Below, piece by piece: positions 1 through 8,710 of a stretch of 64,000 bases of DNA. Numbering within the stretch: the first letter of the stretch is position 1; each line of letters starts with the position of its first letter. The notes under the pieces were generated by a model. It had not been told where the DNA came from, made no database searches, and was given only the letters and a program-made list of their open reading frames with translations. Origin of the DNA: Pontiella desulfatans (GTDB taxonomy: Bacteria > Verrucomicrobiota > Kiritimatiellia > Kiritimatiellales > Pontiellaceae); NCBI RefSeq assembly GCF_900890425.1, contig NZ_CAAHFG010000001.1, forward strand, positions 4,309,954 through 4,373,953, given 5' to 3'. Both the position numbers and the translations under genes were made by a program.

Positions 1-148
1 TCCTGCTTGCCAGAGATTCCGCAAGATGACCAAGCAGGAAGGTCTTTCCTGTTCCGGCATATCCTTTGAGAATAAAGCACCGTTCACTACTCTTAAAGAA
101 TTCGCTTAGCTTTGAAATCGCTTGTTCTTGTTGTGGCGTCAACGTCAT
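1..148 (-). CDS. ATP-dependent helicase (RecD/UvrD-like), N-terminal fragment
   Basis: The first 49 codons of a leftward gene are present; the rest lies beyond the window edge. The start ATG is at 148. Residues 4-10 (TPQQEQA) look like a Q-motif, and a Walker A loop (GYAGTGKT) follows near residues 31-38. This pairing is typical of superfamily 1 DNA helicases of the RecD/AAA_30 type, which unwind DNA using ATP. The exact subfamily cannot be judged from 49 residues. Confidence 0.6.
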   Translation of the reverse strand, partial: MTLTPQQEQAISKLSEFFKSSERCFILKGYAGTGKTFLLGHLAESLASR

Positions 149-266
149 GATCTCAATGCCCACTCCCCAATTCAGCGCAAACTTTGATTACACCGCACGA
201 AAGTTACACACTTAACCCATGCGATCAATTAATTTCCTGATGATCAATTAGCAACACTTGTTCTCG

Positions 267-1577
267 TTACTCAAACCGAATGGAGGCGGAGCGGGCGTGG
301 CCATCGAGGGTTTCGATGCGCCCGAAGGCCTCCACCACCGGCAGGGTGTCTTCGAGGTCTTCCTTCGTGAAATGGATCAGGCTGACGCGGCGGCGAAAAT
401 CCTCGACCGTCAGGCCGGAAAAATAGGCCGCCGTCCCGCCCGTCGGCAAAACATGGCTGGGGCCGGCGGCAAAATCGCCCACCGCCTCGGGCGTCCACTC
501 GCCAATGAACAGCGCACCGGCATTCTCCACCTTGTCGACCCAGTTGTCGGGATTCTTGACAATCAGCTCCATGTGCTCGGGGGCGAACAGGTTGGCCAGC
601 TTCATGCCATCGGCCATGTCTTTCACGACCACCAGCAACATCCCTTTTTTCAGCACCTCGTTGATCGGCTCGGAGCGCGACAGCAGCTCGGCCTGCTTGA
701 ATACTTCGGCGCGAACCGCTTCGGCCTGTTTCTGGGTGGTGGTGATCAGCATGGCCTTTTCGGAACCGGTTCCATGCTCGGCCTGGGAAAGCAGGTCGGC
801 CGCAACGTACGCCGGATTGGCCGAGGCATCGCACAGCACCGCAATCTCGCTGGGGCCGGCCACCATGTCGAGCGCAACATCGCCATACACCTGGCGCTTG
901 GCGGCGGTGACGTAGGGGCCGCCGGGGCCGACAATCTTGCGCACTTTCTTGATCGACTTGGTGCCATAGGCCATGGCGCCGATCGCGTGCACGCCGCCGA
1001 TCTTGTAGATTTCGGTGGCGCCGGCCAGATCCAGCGCATAGATGATGTAGGGGTTGAGCTTGCCGTCGGCATTCGCCGGCGAACACGCCACCAGCTCCTT
1101 CACGCCGGCCACCTTGGCGAGCGTGAGCGTCATGAGCGCGGTCGAGGCCAGTGGCGCCGCGCCTCCGGGGATGTAGGCGCCGACCCGGTCGTAGGCCACG
1201 AATTTTTCGCCCAGCATGCCGCCCTTGGGGGTTTTCATCTTCCAATCGTCCCGCAGGCCATTCTTGGAAAATGCCACGATCCGACCATGGGCCTCCGCCG
1301 CCGCCTTCTTGAAATCGGCATCCACGGCCTTTTTGGCGGCCGCGATCTCCTCCGGCTTCACCCGGATGCGACGGGTCGACATGTTGGAACCATCGTACAG
1401 GCGGGCGCAATCGATCACCGCCTTATCGCCGCTCTCCTTCACCAGCGCCAGGATGCGCGCGGCGGCCTCCATCGCCTTTTCCTCGACGGACGGACGCAGA
1501 AGGAAATCATCGACCTTCTTGTATTTCTTGTCAGTCCCCCACTTTACAATCGGCGCATAGCTTCTCACATTGCTCAT
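267..1577 (-). CDS. hisD: Histidinol dehydrogenase
   Basis: Catalyses the last two steps of histidine synthesis, L-histidinol to L-histidine with two NAD+, using zinc. The 436-residue length is normal. Visible family signatures are YIPGGAAPLAST, the GPGGPYVTAAK nucleotide loop, the SQAEHGTGS segment with Gln and His zinc ligands, the APEHMEL catalytic Glu-His pair, and a C-terminal LDGHARSAS with the last His. I chose the ATG at 1577 because AAGGA lies 8 nt upstream; a TTG at 1601 in the same frame has no better site. No other his gene is nearby, so hisD stands alone here. Confidence 0.95.
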   Translation of the reverse strand: MSNVRSYAPIVKWGTDKKYKKVDDFLLRPSVEEKAMEAAARILALVKESGDKAVIDCARLYDGSNMSTRRIRVKPEEIAAAKKAVDADFKKAAAEAHGRIVAFSKNGLRDDWKMKTPKGGMLGEKFVAYDRVGAYIPGGAAPLASTALMTLTLAKVAGVKELVACSPANADGKLNPYIIYALDLAGATEIYKIGGVHAIGAMAYGTKSIKKVRKIVGPGGPYVTAAKRQVYGDVALDMVAGPSEIAVLCDASANPAYVAADLLSQAEHGTGSEKAMLITTTQKQAEAVRAEVFKQAELLSRSEPINEVLKKGMLLVVVKDMADGMKLANLFAPEHMELIVKNPDNWVDKVENAGALFIGEWTPEAVGDFAAGPSHVLPTGGTAAYFSGLTVEDFRRRVSLIHFTKEDLEDTLPVVEAFGRIETLDGHARSASIRFE

Positions 1578-2090
1578 CTTGAAAATCCTTGTTTCATCCA
1601 AAGGGAGGGGAATCTACCCGTAAACCAGCCTAATTCAATCCTTATTTACCGCATCCCCGCCCGGGATCGGCCGATCATTTCCAGAATCCGGTTGCTGGGT
1701 CTTGGATAAACCGCCCCTTCCCACCCCAGGATAGACCAAGCACCTCCCCCACCCCCGGGGCCGAACATGCCATCTTGGTGCAACATGGGTGACATCCATT
1801 TGCACGATCGTCAATTTGGATGTCACCCTTGTGGTTGCGGAACCGCGGCCACCCGAACTGCCGCAGCAGGTTAAAAGGCGGGAGGATGGGATTCTTTTGG
1901 ACAGGGGACCGACCCAGGGTTGCGTGTCAATTCGGGAGCCGTCGCCAGGGTTGAATAGCCATGCCGACCGAACCAGAGCTGCCGAATAGGGAATTTGGTT
2001 TTTGCGTACGTTGACTTTTCATCGTTTCGCGTGCGAGCATCCTTGGAACTATCTTTTGTTGCAATGTTGCTCAAGAAAGGGATATGGCCC
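1578..2090. other. Intergenic region between divergent hisD and radical SAM gene
   Basis: About 510 bases with no convincing gene on either strand. It must hold the promoters for both divergent neighbours. The only clear structure is the 42-bp near-palindrome at 1787-1828. Short open frames here lack ribosome sites and family motifs. Confidence 0.6.
1787..1828. repeat. 42-bp near-perfect palindrome
   Basis: Arms GGGTGACATCC and GGATGTCACCC are perfect 11-bp inverted copies. The centre (ACGATCGT) is itself palindromic, so almost the whole 42 bp folds back symmetrically around 1807.5. There is no following T-run, so it is not an obvious terminator. It could be an operator for the divergent genes or a short mobile palindrome. 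Confidence 0.7.
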
Positions 2091-3500
2091 ATGAAAATCC
2101 TGCTTGTTAAACCCAAGGCCCGCTTGCAGACCATTCGAAAACTGGGAAACCTCATATTCCTGGAACCGCTTGAACTGGGCTATGTTGCCGCCGCCGTACC
2201 GGAGGGCCACTCCGTTGAAATCCTCGACCTGCGTCTGGCACGCAACCCCGAGCGGGTTTTACGGGCCAAGCTCAAGGAAACTCAACCGGATATCATCGGC
2301 ATCAGTGGCTACACCCACGAAGTGACCAAGGTGATCGAGCTCGCCGGGCTTATCCGGAAATGCAACCCGGCCAGTAAGATTGTGGTTGGCGGCCACCATG
2401 CCACGGTATTGCCCGGCGATTTCAACCTACCGGCAATCGATGCCATCGTGCGCGGTGAAGGTTGCGCTCCCTTCCGTAGAATCGTGCAAAACCTGGAAAA
2501 GGGCGAAAACCTGGACGGAATCGAAAACGTGATGGTGCCGGGCGAAGACTGGAGCACCGAAACCGCAGAGGATCTCCCGCTCTACCCTGCCCCCGACACG
2601 TTGCCCGAACCCCGGCGCGACCTATGGAAGCCGGAAGCCTACCGTTGCTTCTGGCCAACCATGAAACATCCGCAATGGCAGACCATCTTCCCGCAAACCG
2701 CCCTGCTGCGTACTTCGTTCGGCTGTTTCATGAACTGCAACTTTTGCGTCATTCCCCTGCTGAGCCGCCGCACCCATATGCCGCGCGATCCAGAAAAAGT
2801 GGTCGATGAGCTGGAGAAGATTCCCCAGGATCACGTGTATTTCTGCGACGATGAAACATTTATCGACCCCGTACATGTAAAAGCCATTGCGGAAACCATC
2901 CAGCGGCGCGGCATCCAGAAACGCTATTTTGCCTGGGCGCGCTCCACCACCGTCAACCGCCACCCCGAACTCTTCAAGCTTTGGCGGGAGATTGGGCTCG
3001 ACTGCGTGTTCCTGGGCATGGAGGCCGCAACCAACGAACAGCTCGACCGTATGGACAAGCACTCGACCATCGAGGAAAACCAAAAAGCCCACCAGGCGCT
3101 GATCGATATGGAAATTGCGGTGCAGGCCGCCTTCATGGTCAACGCAAACTATACCGAGCAGGATTTTGATACGCTGTGCAGCTACATCGAAAAAATCCCG
3201 CCCGCACAGGTGACCAGCACCGTTTTCACCCCGTCGCCGGGCAGCACCGCGTGGCACGAGGAAAAAGACAACTATGTCTGCCACCCCTACGACCTGCACG
3301 ACTGCATGCACCCGCTGACCAAGACGACAATTCCCCTGCGCAAATTCTACCGGAATTTTTCGCGCGTCGCGGAGATCGGCGGCAAGCGCAACCCCCTGCG
3401 CAATCCGCAGACCCGCATGCTGCCGCCCGACATTTTCCGCATCATCCGCGCCGTCTCCGGCTATTCCAACGCCCTCAAGAACGCGTGGAAAGATTTTTAG
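2091..3500 (+). CDS. B12-binding-domain radical SAM protein
   Basis: A 469-residue protein. Residues about 1-135 form a Rossmann-like cobalamin-binding domain (MKILLVKP start, GISGYTHE, VVGGHHATV). A radical SAM TIM-barrel core follows, with the 4Fe-4S cysteines C212-x3-C216-x2-C219 in FGCFMNCNFC. The layout is that of the large B12-dependent radical SAM group (BchE/HpnJ-like) that performs methylations or rearrangements; the substrate is not evident. The ATG at 2091 has AAAGGGA about 10 nt upstream, and the upstream in-frame ATG at 1995 would only add non-conserved sequence. It appears to be a single-gene unit. Confidence 0.85.
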   Translation: MKILLVKPKARLQTIRKLGNLIFLEPLELGYVAAAVPEGHSVEILDLRLARNPERVLRAKLKETQPDIIGISGYTHEVTKVIELAGLIRKCNPASKIVVGGHHATVLPGDFNLPAIDAIVRGEGCAPFRRIVQNLEKGENLDGIENVMVPGEDWSTETAEDLPLYPAPDTLPEPRRDLWKPEAYRCFWPTMKHPQWQTIFPQTALLRTSFGCFMNCNFCVIPLLSRRTHMPRDPEKVVDELEKIPQDHVYFCDDETFIDPVHVKAIAETIQRRGIQKRYFAWARSTTVNRHPELFKLWREIGLDCVFLGMEAATNEQLDRMDKHSTIEENQKAHQALIDMEIAVQAAFMVNANYTEQDFDTLCSYIEKIPPAQVTSTVFTPSPGSTAWHEEKDNYVCHPYDLHDCMHPLTKTTIPLRKFYRNFSRVAEIGGKRNPLRNPQTRMLPPDIFRIIRAVSGYSNALKNAWKDF

Positions 3501-3572
3501 GATCTGAATTCAGCAATGAAAAAAGCCCTGGAACAGTGCCCAGAGCTTAATCGAAACCATTCATTCAAAAGA

Positions 3573-3729
3573 CTAGCAGTGTGTCGGACTTAGAAAAACA
3601 ACTCGCTCAGAATATGAAAATCATAATTGGCTCATGAACGGATCAACGGTTTTTCTTTGGTACCCCCAGTTGTTTTACTGTTTTGGGGCACTTTCTTCAG
3701 TCACGGCCCTAAGTCCAACAGACTGCCAG
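3573..3729. mobile_element. MITE-like element with 21-bp inverted ends
   Basis: The left end (3573-3593, ctagcagtgtgtcggactta plus g) and the reverse complement of the right end (3709-3729) match at 18 of 21 positions. The 157-bp interior has no gene. This is the form of a non-autonomous insertion element or the two ends of a deleted insertion sequence. I see no clear target-site duplication. It fills most of the gap between the radical SAM gene and the lipoprotein gene at 3932; the rest of that gap (3501-3572, 3730-3931) shows nothing certain. Confidence 0.6.
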
Positions 3730-3931
3730 CCGCTTCTTAGAACGGGGCAGAGCTTATAGAATGCCCTAATATAATTGCATGAATTATTGTAATTTATTTA
3801 TTTGTTCTGTATGCATTGCTATGTCTAATCAATACAATCTATGTAGCACCATACTTTCGCTATTCCATGGGGGAATTCGAATGAAAGAATATCTGGAGCG
3901 ACACTCCAGCATAAAGGTCAAAGGAGAAAAT

Positions 3932-4459
3932 ATGACTAAGCAAAAATCAATAATCATCGCCCTAGCCTTGGCATCCTCATTTCTATCGGGTTGCACCCAT
4001 CAGTATAAATGGAAGGAATACCCAATCAGCGACCGGATTCCCAACAACTCCGTACTTCAAGTAAGAACCCCGGTTGCGGTAATCAATGGACAAACCGACA
4101 ACAAGGTTAAGGAAATCGGTCGCATTGGGGCCCACAAGTACCAGGGTTCGGAACAACAGCTATCGCAGGCGATTGTAGATCACCTCAAGAAAGAACTCGC
4201 AAAGAACAGCATTCAAGTGGACGATGGTTCCTCCAAGAAACTCTACATCAAGGTTGAACACGCCAACCTTGTGCAGGGGGTTTGGCAGGTCCGCGCCGAC
4301 ATGGAAGTGATTGTCACGACGGGGGACAGAATTGCCTATAAGTTTGAAATACAAAACTCTACCCCCACCACGGTTCCTCGAGCTTACAATGGTGCAGTTG
4401 CCACCGCTGTGGTTGATATCCTCAACAATCCAAAGATCCAAGCCTATCTGCGCAAGTAG
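3932..4459 (+). CDS. Predicted lipoprotein of unknown function
   Basis: A 175-residue protein with a lipoprotein signal: a charged MTKQK start, a hydrophobic run, and lipobox LSGC with Cys21. The mature part has mixed alpha/beta character and no motif that I recognise. The ATG at 3932 was chosen because AAAGGAG lies just upstream and the signal peptide starts there; longer in-frame starts back to 3779 would bury the signal. The gene is AT-richer than its neighbours and lies beside a MITE-like element, so transfer is possible. A strong terminator follows at 4488. Confidence 0.75.
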   Translation: MTKQKSIIIALALASSFLSGCTHQYKWKEYPISDRIPNNSVLQVRTPVAVINGQTDNKVKEIGRIGAHKYQGSEQQLSQAIVDHLKKELAKNSIQVDDGSSKKLYIKVEHANLVQGVWQVRADMEVIVTTGDRIAYKFEIQNSTPTTVPRAYNGAVATAVVDILNNPKIQAYLRK

Positions 4460-4487
4460 CAAACGCGAGACAACGCACCGAAATACG

Positions 4488-4522
4488 AAAGCCACCTTTC
4501 CGTATGAGGTGGCTTTTTATTT
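4488..4522 (+). terminator. Rho-independent terminator of the 3932 lipoprotein gene
   Basis: Perfect 10-bp stem AAAGCCACCT/AGGTGGCTTT with a 9-nt loop, running into TTTTTATTT. It starts 29 bases after the stop codon. Confidence 0.85.
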
Positions 4523-4637
4523 CCGATAGCTGGCACCGGACAGGTTGCCCAGGAAAACTCCATGATGAAATTCCACTCTGGCACGCCATTGTGATGGCAG
4601 GGTAGGCAGTTCCAGCCATCCGCTGAGGGATCATAGT

Positions 4638-4721
4638 TCACGGGTCGATTTGCTTCGCCATTTCCTCTTCTGATATCTTTTTGAACTTCTTGGAATAGCA
4701 ACGCGGACAACGCTCCTTTCA
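4638..4721 (-). pseudogene. Truncated duplicate of the zinc-ribbon lipoprotein C-terminus
   Basis: Reading leftward, this stretch encodes ERCPRCYSKKFKKISEEEM followed by a short tail and a stop. That closely matches the C-terminus of the intact lipoprotein at 4853-5101 (KRCPRCYAKAMKRISEEEM). The first half of the gene is missing: homology begins right beside the 86-bp inverted-repeat element at 4725-4810. It is best explained as a tandem duplicate that lost its 5' part. Another frame further left encodes CLPCHHNG, which may be chance. The remainder of 4523-4852 shows no gene. Confidence 0.6.
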
Positions 4722-4724
4722 CAG

Positions 4725-4810
4725 GGTGTAGGACGCGCCCGCGGAACGAAGGCTGTGTTGCTCCGTAGCGAAACACGGCCTTCGCTACGCAAAGAGCCGC
4801 GTCCTACACC
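4725..4810. repeat. 86-bp element with 13-bp perfect inverted ends
   Basis: Ends GGTGTAGGACGCG (4725-4737) and CGCGTCCTACACC (4798-4810) are perfect inverted copies. A second nested inverted repeat (GAAGGC...GCCTTC) lies inside. The whole would form a long branched hairpin. It lies between the intact lipoprotein gene and its truncated copy. Confidence 0.75.
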
Positions 4811-4852
4811 ATCCCCGTCAAAGCTCCTGCATCCATAACAGTCGAAAGCCTC

Positions 4853-5101
4853 TTAATCCGCATGAAGGGCGGTGGCCATTTCCTCTTCGGAAATTCGTTT
4901 CATCGCCTTGGCATAGCAGCGCGGACATCGTTTTTCGGTCATATCTTCCGTCGAACGGATAAGATGCCCGCACTTCCCGCACTGGTAGGGATCGCCCATC
5001 GCAGCGTCCGATGCACTCGCCGCAATCCGCGACTTGCATCCGGACAGAACCGCCAATCCCGCGGTTCCCAGCAGAACATTCCTGAATTCTCGTCTTGTCA
5101 T
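4853..5101 (-). CDS. Small Tat-type lipoprotein with C4 zinc ribbon or rubredoxin-like fold
   Basis: An 82-residue protein. The N-terminus MTRREF has a twin arginine at 3-4, followed by a hydrophobic stretch and lipobox LSGC with Cys22, so it is probably exported folded and lipidated. Four cysteines in two CxxC pairs (C41, C44, C59, C62) could bind zinc or iron. The ATG at 5101 is favoured by AAGGAG 7 nt upstream. It starts 24 nt after the ketosynthase stop, so it should be the last gene of that leftward operon. Its function there is unknown; a redox or scaffold role is only a guess. Confidence 0.7.
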   Translation of the reverse strand: MTRREFRNVLLGTAGLAVLSGCKSRIAASASDAAMGDPYQCGKCGHLIRSTEDMTEKRCPRCYAKAMKRISEEEMATALHAD

Positions 5102-5124
5102 CTCCATGCTCCTTTTCATTGGGG

Positions 5125-6345
5125 TTAGATCTTCCGGCAAACCAGGGCGGCGTTGATGCCGCCGAAGGCGAAGCTGTTCTTGATGATGGTGTTGACCTGT
5201 TTTTCCAGCGGCTTGAAAACATGCTGGATGCCTTCGCAACCGGGATCGACGTTTTCGAGGTTAAGTGTCGGCGCAATGGTGTTGCGCTCCATCATGGCGA
5301 GCGATGCAATCAGCTCGATGGCGCCGGAGGCTCCGAGCGTGTGCCCCATGTGGCCTTTTAAACTACTGACCGGAACGGCGTCGCCGAAGATTTCCTGCAG
5401 CGCCTTGGCCTCCTCGACGTCGCCGTGCACCGTGGCGGTGGCATGGGCGCTGATGTAGTCGATTTCCGAGGGTTGAACCTGGCTTTCGCGCAACGCCTGC
5501 TTCAGGCAGCGCACCATGGCATCGGCATTCGACTGGCTGATGTGCGCACCGCTGCCGCAGGTGCTGAAGCCGAGCACCTCGGCATAGATTTTCGCGCCAC
5601 GGGCGAGGGCCAGCTCCCTATCCTCCAGCACCAGGATGCCGGCGCCTTCGCCGCAGACGAGGCCATCGCGATCCTTGTCGAACGGGCGCGGCGTGGTTTC
5701 GGGCGAGTCGTTGTGGTGCGAGGAGGTGGCAAAGAGGACATCGAACGAACCGGTGACGGTGGGATGCAGTTCCTCCGCCCCGCCGCACAGCACGCGATCC
5801 TGCCGACCGCAACGGATCAGGTCGTAGCCCGCGCCCAGCGCCTGGAGACCGGAAGCGCAGGCGGCCGATGGAGCAAACACGGTTCCGCTGATGCCGAGAT
5901 ATTGCGAAATGTTCATGGCCGCCGTGTGGGAAACGCATTGGAAGAACTTGGTGGAGGGCAACTGCGAAATATCGCGTTCCGGCAACACCAGCTCGAAGGT
6001 TTCGGTAATACTGGCCGCACTGCCCATGGTGGAACCCACCGCGCAACCGGTTCGATCGGATGCCACCAGCTCTTCCGGCAGCCCGGCATCGTCGATGGCC
6101 CGCTTTGCAGCCTGCGCCGCAAACAACGAGAGGCGCCCCATGGAACGGCGATTCTGGCGCGGAATCTGTTTTTCGTTTTCCAGCACCGCGGGTGCTCCAA
6201 CGAGCGAATGCAGCCCTTGGTACATCGACCATTCGTCCATGCGCCTGACCGCCGACTTCCCGGCGGCAAGCCCGTCCATCATGGTGTCCACATCGTTGCC
6301 CAACGGGGAAACCACCCCAACTCCTGTAATCACGACACGCTTCAT
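5125..6345 (-). CDS. Beta-ketoacyl-ACP synthase (FabF/KAS II type)
   Basis: A 406-residue thiolase-fold condensing enzyme that joins an acyl chain to malonyl-ACP with loss of CO2. The catalytic triad is visible: Cys163 in SAACASG, His301 in SAHATAT, and Lys330/His335 in the LKGHMGHTLGASG loop. Its ATG overlaps the stop of the upstream flavoprotein gene (ATGA type), which indicates co-translation. With a ketoreductase and a CrtI-like oxidoreductase in the same operon and no acyl carrier protein beside it, it probably serves a specialised lipid or polyene rather than bulk fatty acids. I therefore do not give it the fabF symbol. Confidence 0.9.
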   Translation of the reverse strand: MKRVVITGVGVVSPLGNDVDTMMDGLAAGKSAVRRMDEWSMYQGLHSLVGAPAVLENEKQIPRQNRRSMGRLSLFAAQAAKRAIDDAGLPEELVASDRTGCAVGSTMGSAASITETFELVLPERDISQLPSTKFFQCVSHTAAMNISQYLGISGTVFAPSAACASGLQALGAGYDLIRCGRQDRVLCGGAEELHPTVTGSFDVLFATSSHHNDSPETTPRPFDKDRDGLVCGEGAGILVLEDRELALARGAKIYAEVLGFSTCGSGAHISQSNADAMVRCLKQALRESQVQPSEIDYISAHATATVHGDVEEAKALQEIFGDAVPVSSLKGHMGHTLGASGAIELIASLAMMERNTIAPTLNLENVDPGCEGIQHVFKPLEKQVNTIIKNSFAFGGINAALVCRKI

Positions 6346-7829
6346 GCATCCAGCCTTTCTTCAATATAGGAATCGAACGCTTCCGCGTCCTGCATCATCC
6401 GGCACACAATGAATGCCGAAACCATGGCCCCCATCACCCCTGGTAGCACGGAGCTTTGCCCCGCAGCAAACAGGTTTTTCATCGGGAGTTTGCCGAGCAG
6501 ATTAAACTGCGCAACGAGCTGCTTAACGCCATAGGCCGAGCCGTCCGGCGAATGGAGATAGTCGCGGAAGGTCAGCGGCGTTGAACTGCCCAGCACCTTG
6601 AAACGGCCCTTGAGCTCGGGGAGTTGCGCATAGACACGCTCCATGATTCGCGCCGTCTTGCGGGCCTTGAAATCGGCATAGGATTGCGGGCGCCTCATCA
6701 AGGAACTCTCCTCCCATTCGGCCATATCCTCCGGACAGGCGGCCTCGAGGATGGTCAACGTTCGCCCCCCCTGTTCCTCGCCGGAAATACAGAAGGTCAT
6801 CGAATCGGCATTGCGATTGCCCGATTCAAACATCGAGTTGAGGTCGGCACCCGGCAGGCCTAGCAAGATGAAATCGTCGAGCAAATCCGGTTCATCGCAA
6901 ACGCCGAACACCGCAAAGAAGCCGAAGGAAGGCTTGAACCCTTCCACCCGGTTAACAAAGGCCTTGCGTAGCTTTTCTTCCGGAAGCAGATCGAGGATGG
7001 CCTTGGGATGGATCGTCAGAATGGCCGATTCAAAACGAACGAGATCGCCATTGTTAAGCCGGAAGGCGCCAACGTTCGCCCCTTCGATTTCCTCGCAGGA
7101 GACAATGTGGCTTTTGCAACGGACATCAACCCCGGCCTCTTCCAGCTTATCCTTCAGGGCGGAAACAAAGGCATCGCCGCCGTTTTCCACCCGCACAATA
7201 CCATCGTGCATGCCCTGAACCATCCGTGCATGGTTGGCGAACGAGATTTCCGTCGGGGAAGCGCCGTAGCAAAGGCAATAGCCGGCCAGTATCGCTTTCA
7301 GCTCTTGGTTAACGAACAGTTCATCAAGCACGGAGGTGAGGCTGAGATAATCCTCGTCCAGCATATGCATTGAATCGCCGATGCTTCGCAGATTCATGCT
7401 GGTGGTTTTGGCGCACACCGCATCGAGCTTTTCAAAATAGGATTTGATGCCGTCCGCTTCGTCCGGAAACCGTTCCCGCAAGAAACCGATTGAGCCATTG
7501 CGGTCGCACGGGAATTCATAGGTATTGCCCGATGCCTCGAAAACAAAGCGGGTGCCATCGGTGGCGGCAAACGGAACCGGCTGGATCCGATCCTCGACCC
7601 CCAGCACCTTTAACATATCGAAAACCAATCCATCCGGAGCGAGGCCGCCGGTAAAGTGGAAGCCGGTATCGAATGGGATCCCCCTCAGCGTGAAACGCAC
7701 CATCGAACCGCCGATGGCCGGTGCCTTTTCGATGATGAGTACCCGCTTGCCGCACCGGGCCAACAACAGGGCTGCGGTGAGTCCGCTGATTCCGGAACCC
7801 ACCACCACATGATCATATTTTAATTCCAC
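6342..7829 (-). CDS. FAD-dependent oxidoreductase, CrtI/RetSat-like
   Basis: A 495-residue flavoprotein. The dinucleotide-binding motif VVGSGISGLTAALLLARCG lies at residues 9-27, with the adenine-binding glutamate in IIEK soon after. The C-terminus has the second FAD-contact region (NLFAAGQSSVLPGVMGAM). The length and ends match phytoene desaturases and all-trans-retinol saturase-like proteins, which oxidise or reduce polyene or isoprenoid double bonds. It lies between the ketoreductase and the ketosynthase on one strand, so its substrate is likely an acyl or polyene chain made with them. The carotenoid analogy is inference. Confidence 0.8.
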   Translation of the reverse strand: MELKYDHVVVGSGISGLTAALLLARCGKRVLIIEKAPAIGGSMVRFTLRGIPFDTGFHFTGGLAPDGLVFDMLKVLGVEDRIQPVPFAATDGTRFVFEASGNTYEFPCDRNGSIGFLRERFPDEADGIKSYFEKLDAVCAKTTSMNLRSIGDSMHMLDEDYLSLTSVLDELFVNQELKAILAGYCLCYGASPTEISFANHARMVQGMHDGIVRVENGGDAFVSALKDKLEEAGVDVRCKSHIVSCEEIEGANVGAFRLNNGDLVRFESAILTIHPKAILDLLPEEKLRKAFVNRVEGFKPSFGFFAVFGVCDEPDLLDDFILLGLPGADLNSMFESGNRNADSMTFCISGEEQGGRTLTILEAACPEDMAEWEESSLMRRPQSYADFKARKTARIMERVYAQLPELKGRFKVLGSSTPLTFRDYLHSPDGSAYGVKQLVAQFNLLGKLPMKNLFAAGQSSVLPGVMGAMVSAFIVCRMMQDAEAFDSYIEERLDA

Positions 7830-7852
7830 CGCTCATTCCCCTGACTTTTTTA

Positions 7853-7911
7853 ACCACGGAGGTACAGAGCTCCCAAGGATCTTCCCCTCTCTGTCTCAGT
7901 GCCTCCGTGGT
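7853..7911. repeat. Palindromic intergenic repeat (ACCACGGAGG type)
   Basis: Left arm ACCACGGAGGTACAGAG and right arm ctctgtctcagtgcctccgtggt form an imperfect inverted repeat in the 92-base gap between the ketoreductase and flavoprotein genes. I recognise this as similar in wording to REP-like palindromes seen in many environmental genomes. It may form a hairpin in the operon transcript. Confidence 0.65.
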
Positions 7912-7921
7912 AAAAACATTG

Positions 7922-8641
7922 CTAGATCGCCAAACCGCCGTTCACGCCAATGACCTGGCCATGGATATAGGATTGGGCATCGCTGCACAGGAAATCGACC
8001 GTCGCCGCAACATCCTCCACCACCCCGAACTTGTTCAACGGAATCAGCGGCTTAATCTGTTTTTCCGGCAAATCGGCCGTCATATCGGTTTCGATGACGC
8101 CCGGCGCCACCACATTGACAAACACATTCTTTTTACCCACTTCGCGGGCAAGCGCCTTCACCGCGCCGATGAGGCCGGCCTTGGAGGCGGAATAGTTGAC
8201 CTGCCCGGCCTGGCCAATCTGCCCGGCGGTGGAGGAAATGACCACGATGCGACCGCGCTTTTCGCGCAGCATTGGAAAGAGCACGGCCTTGGTCACGTTG
8301 TAGAAACCGCTGAGATTGGTATCGATCACGGCATCCCATTCGTCCTTGGTCATCCAGACCATCAGGTTGTCGCGGATGATGCCGGAATTAAACACCATGA
8401 CCTCTGGCGGATCCTGGTCGCACTTGTCGGCCAAGGCGGCCTTGGTGGCCTCGAAGTCGGAAACATCGAAACCCATGATCTCGCAGGTGCGGCCCTGCGC
8501 TTCGATTTCCTTCTGCACCTCTTCCGCCGCCGCTGAATTGCTGTGGTAGGTCAGCCAAATATCAAATCCCGAATTCGCCAGTTTCAGTGCAATCCCGCGC
8601 CCGATTCCCCGGCTGCCGCCAATAACCAATGCCGTTCCCAT
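7922..8641 (-). CDS. 3-oxoacyl-ACP reductase, FabG-like SDR
   Basis: A 239-residue short-chain dehydrogenase. It shows the NADP loop GGSRGIGRG near the N-terminus, a catalytic Ser in VVISSTAGQIG, the YxxxK pair in NYSASKAG, and a C-terminal GQVIGVNGG. Enzymes of this type reduce 3-oxoacyl-ACP to 3-hydroxyacyl-ACP with NADPH. It is the first gene of the leftward set that includes the flavoprotein and ketosynthase, so it probably supplies the reduction step of that pathway. Because FabG-like proteins are hard to separate by eye, the chromosomal fabG may lie elsewhere. Confidence 0.85.
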   Translation of the reverse strand: MGTALVIGGSRGIGRGIALKLANSGFDIWLTYHSNSAAAEEVQKEIEAQGRTCEIMGFDVSDFEATKAALADKCDQDPPEVMVFNSGIIRDNLMVWMTKDEWDAVIDTNLSGFYNVTKAVLFPMLREKRGRIVVISSTAGQIGQAGQVNYSASKAGLIGAVKALAREVGKKNVFVNVVAPGVIETDMTADLPEKQIKPLIPLNKFGVVEDVAATVDFLCSDAQSYIHGQVIGVNGGLAI

Positions 8642-8710
8642 ATATAACCTGCTCCCTGAATTTCCGTGTTCCTAAAGATTATGGGAAAATATCATCACTC
8701 CCCCCACCCG

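Noticed and set aside
258..1709. Long rightward open frame opposite hisD
   Set aside because: It is the antisense shadow of a highly conserved gene; the His/Gly/Arg-rich translation has no family motif and no ribosome site.
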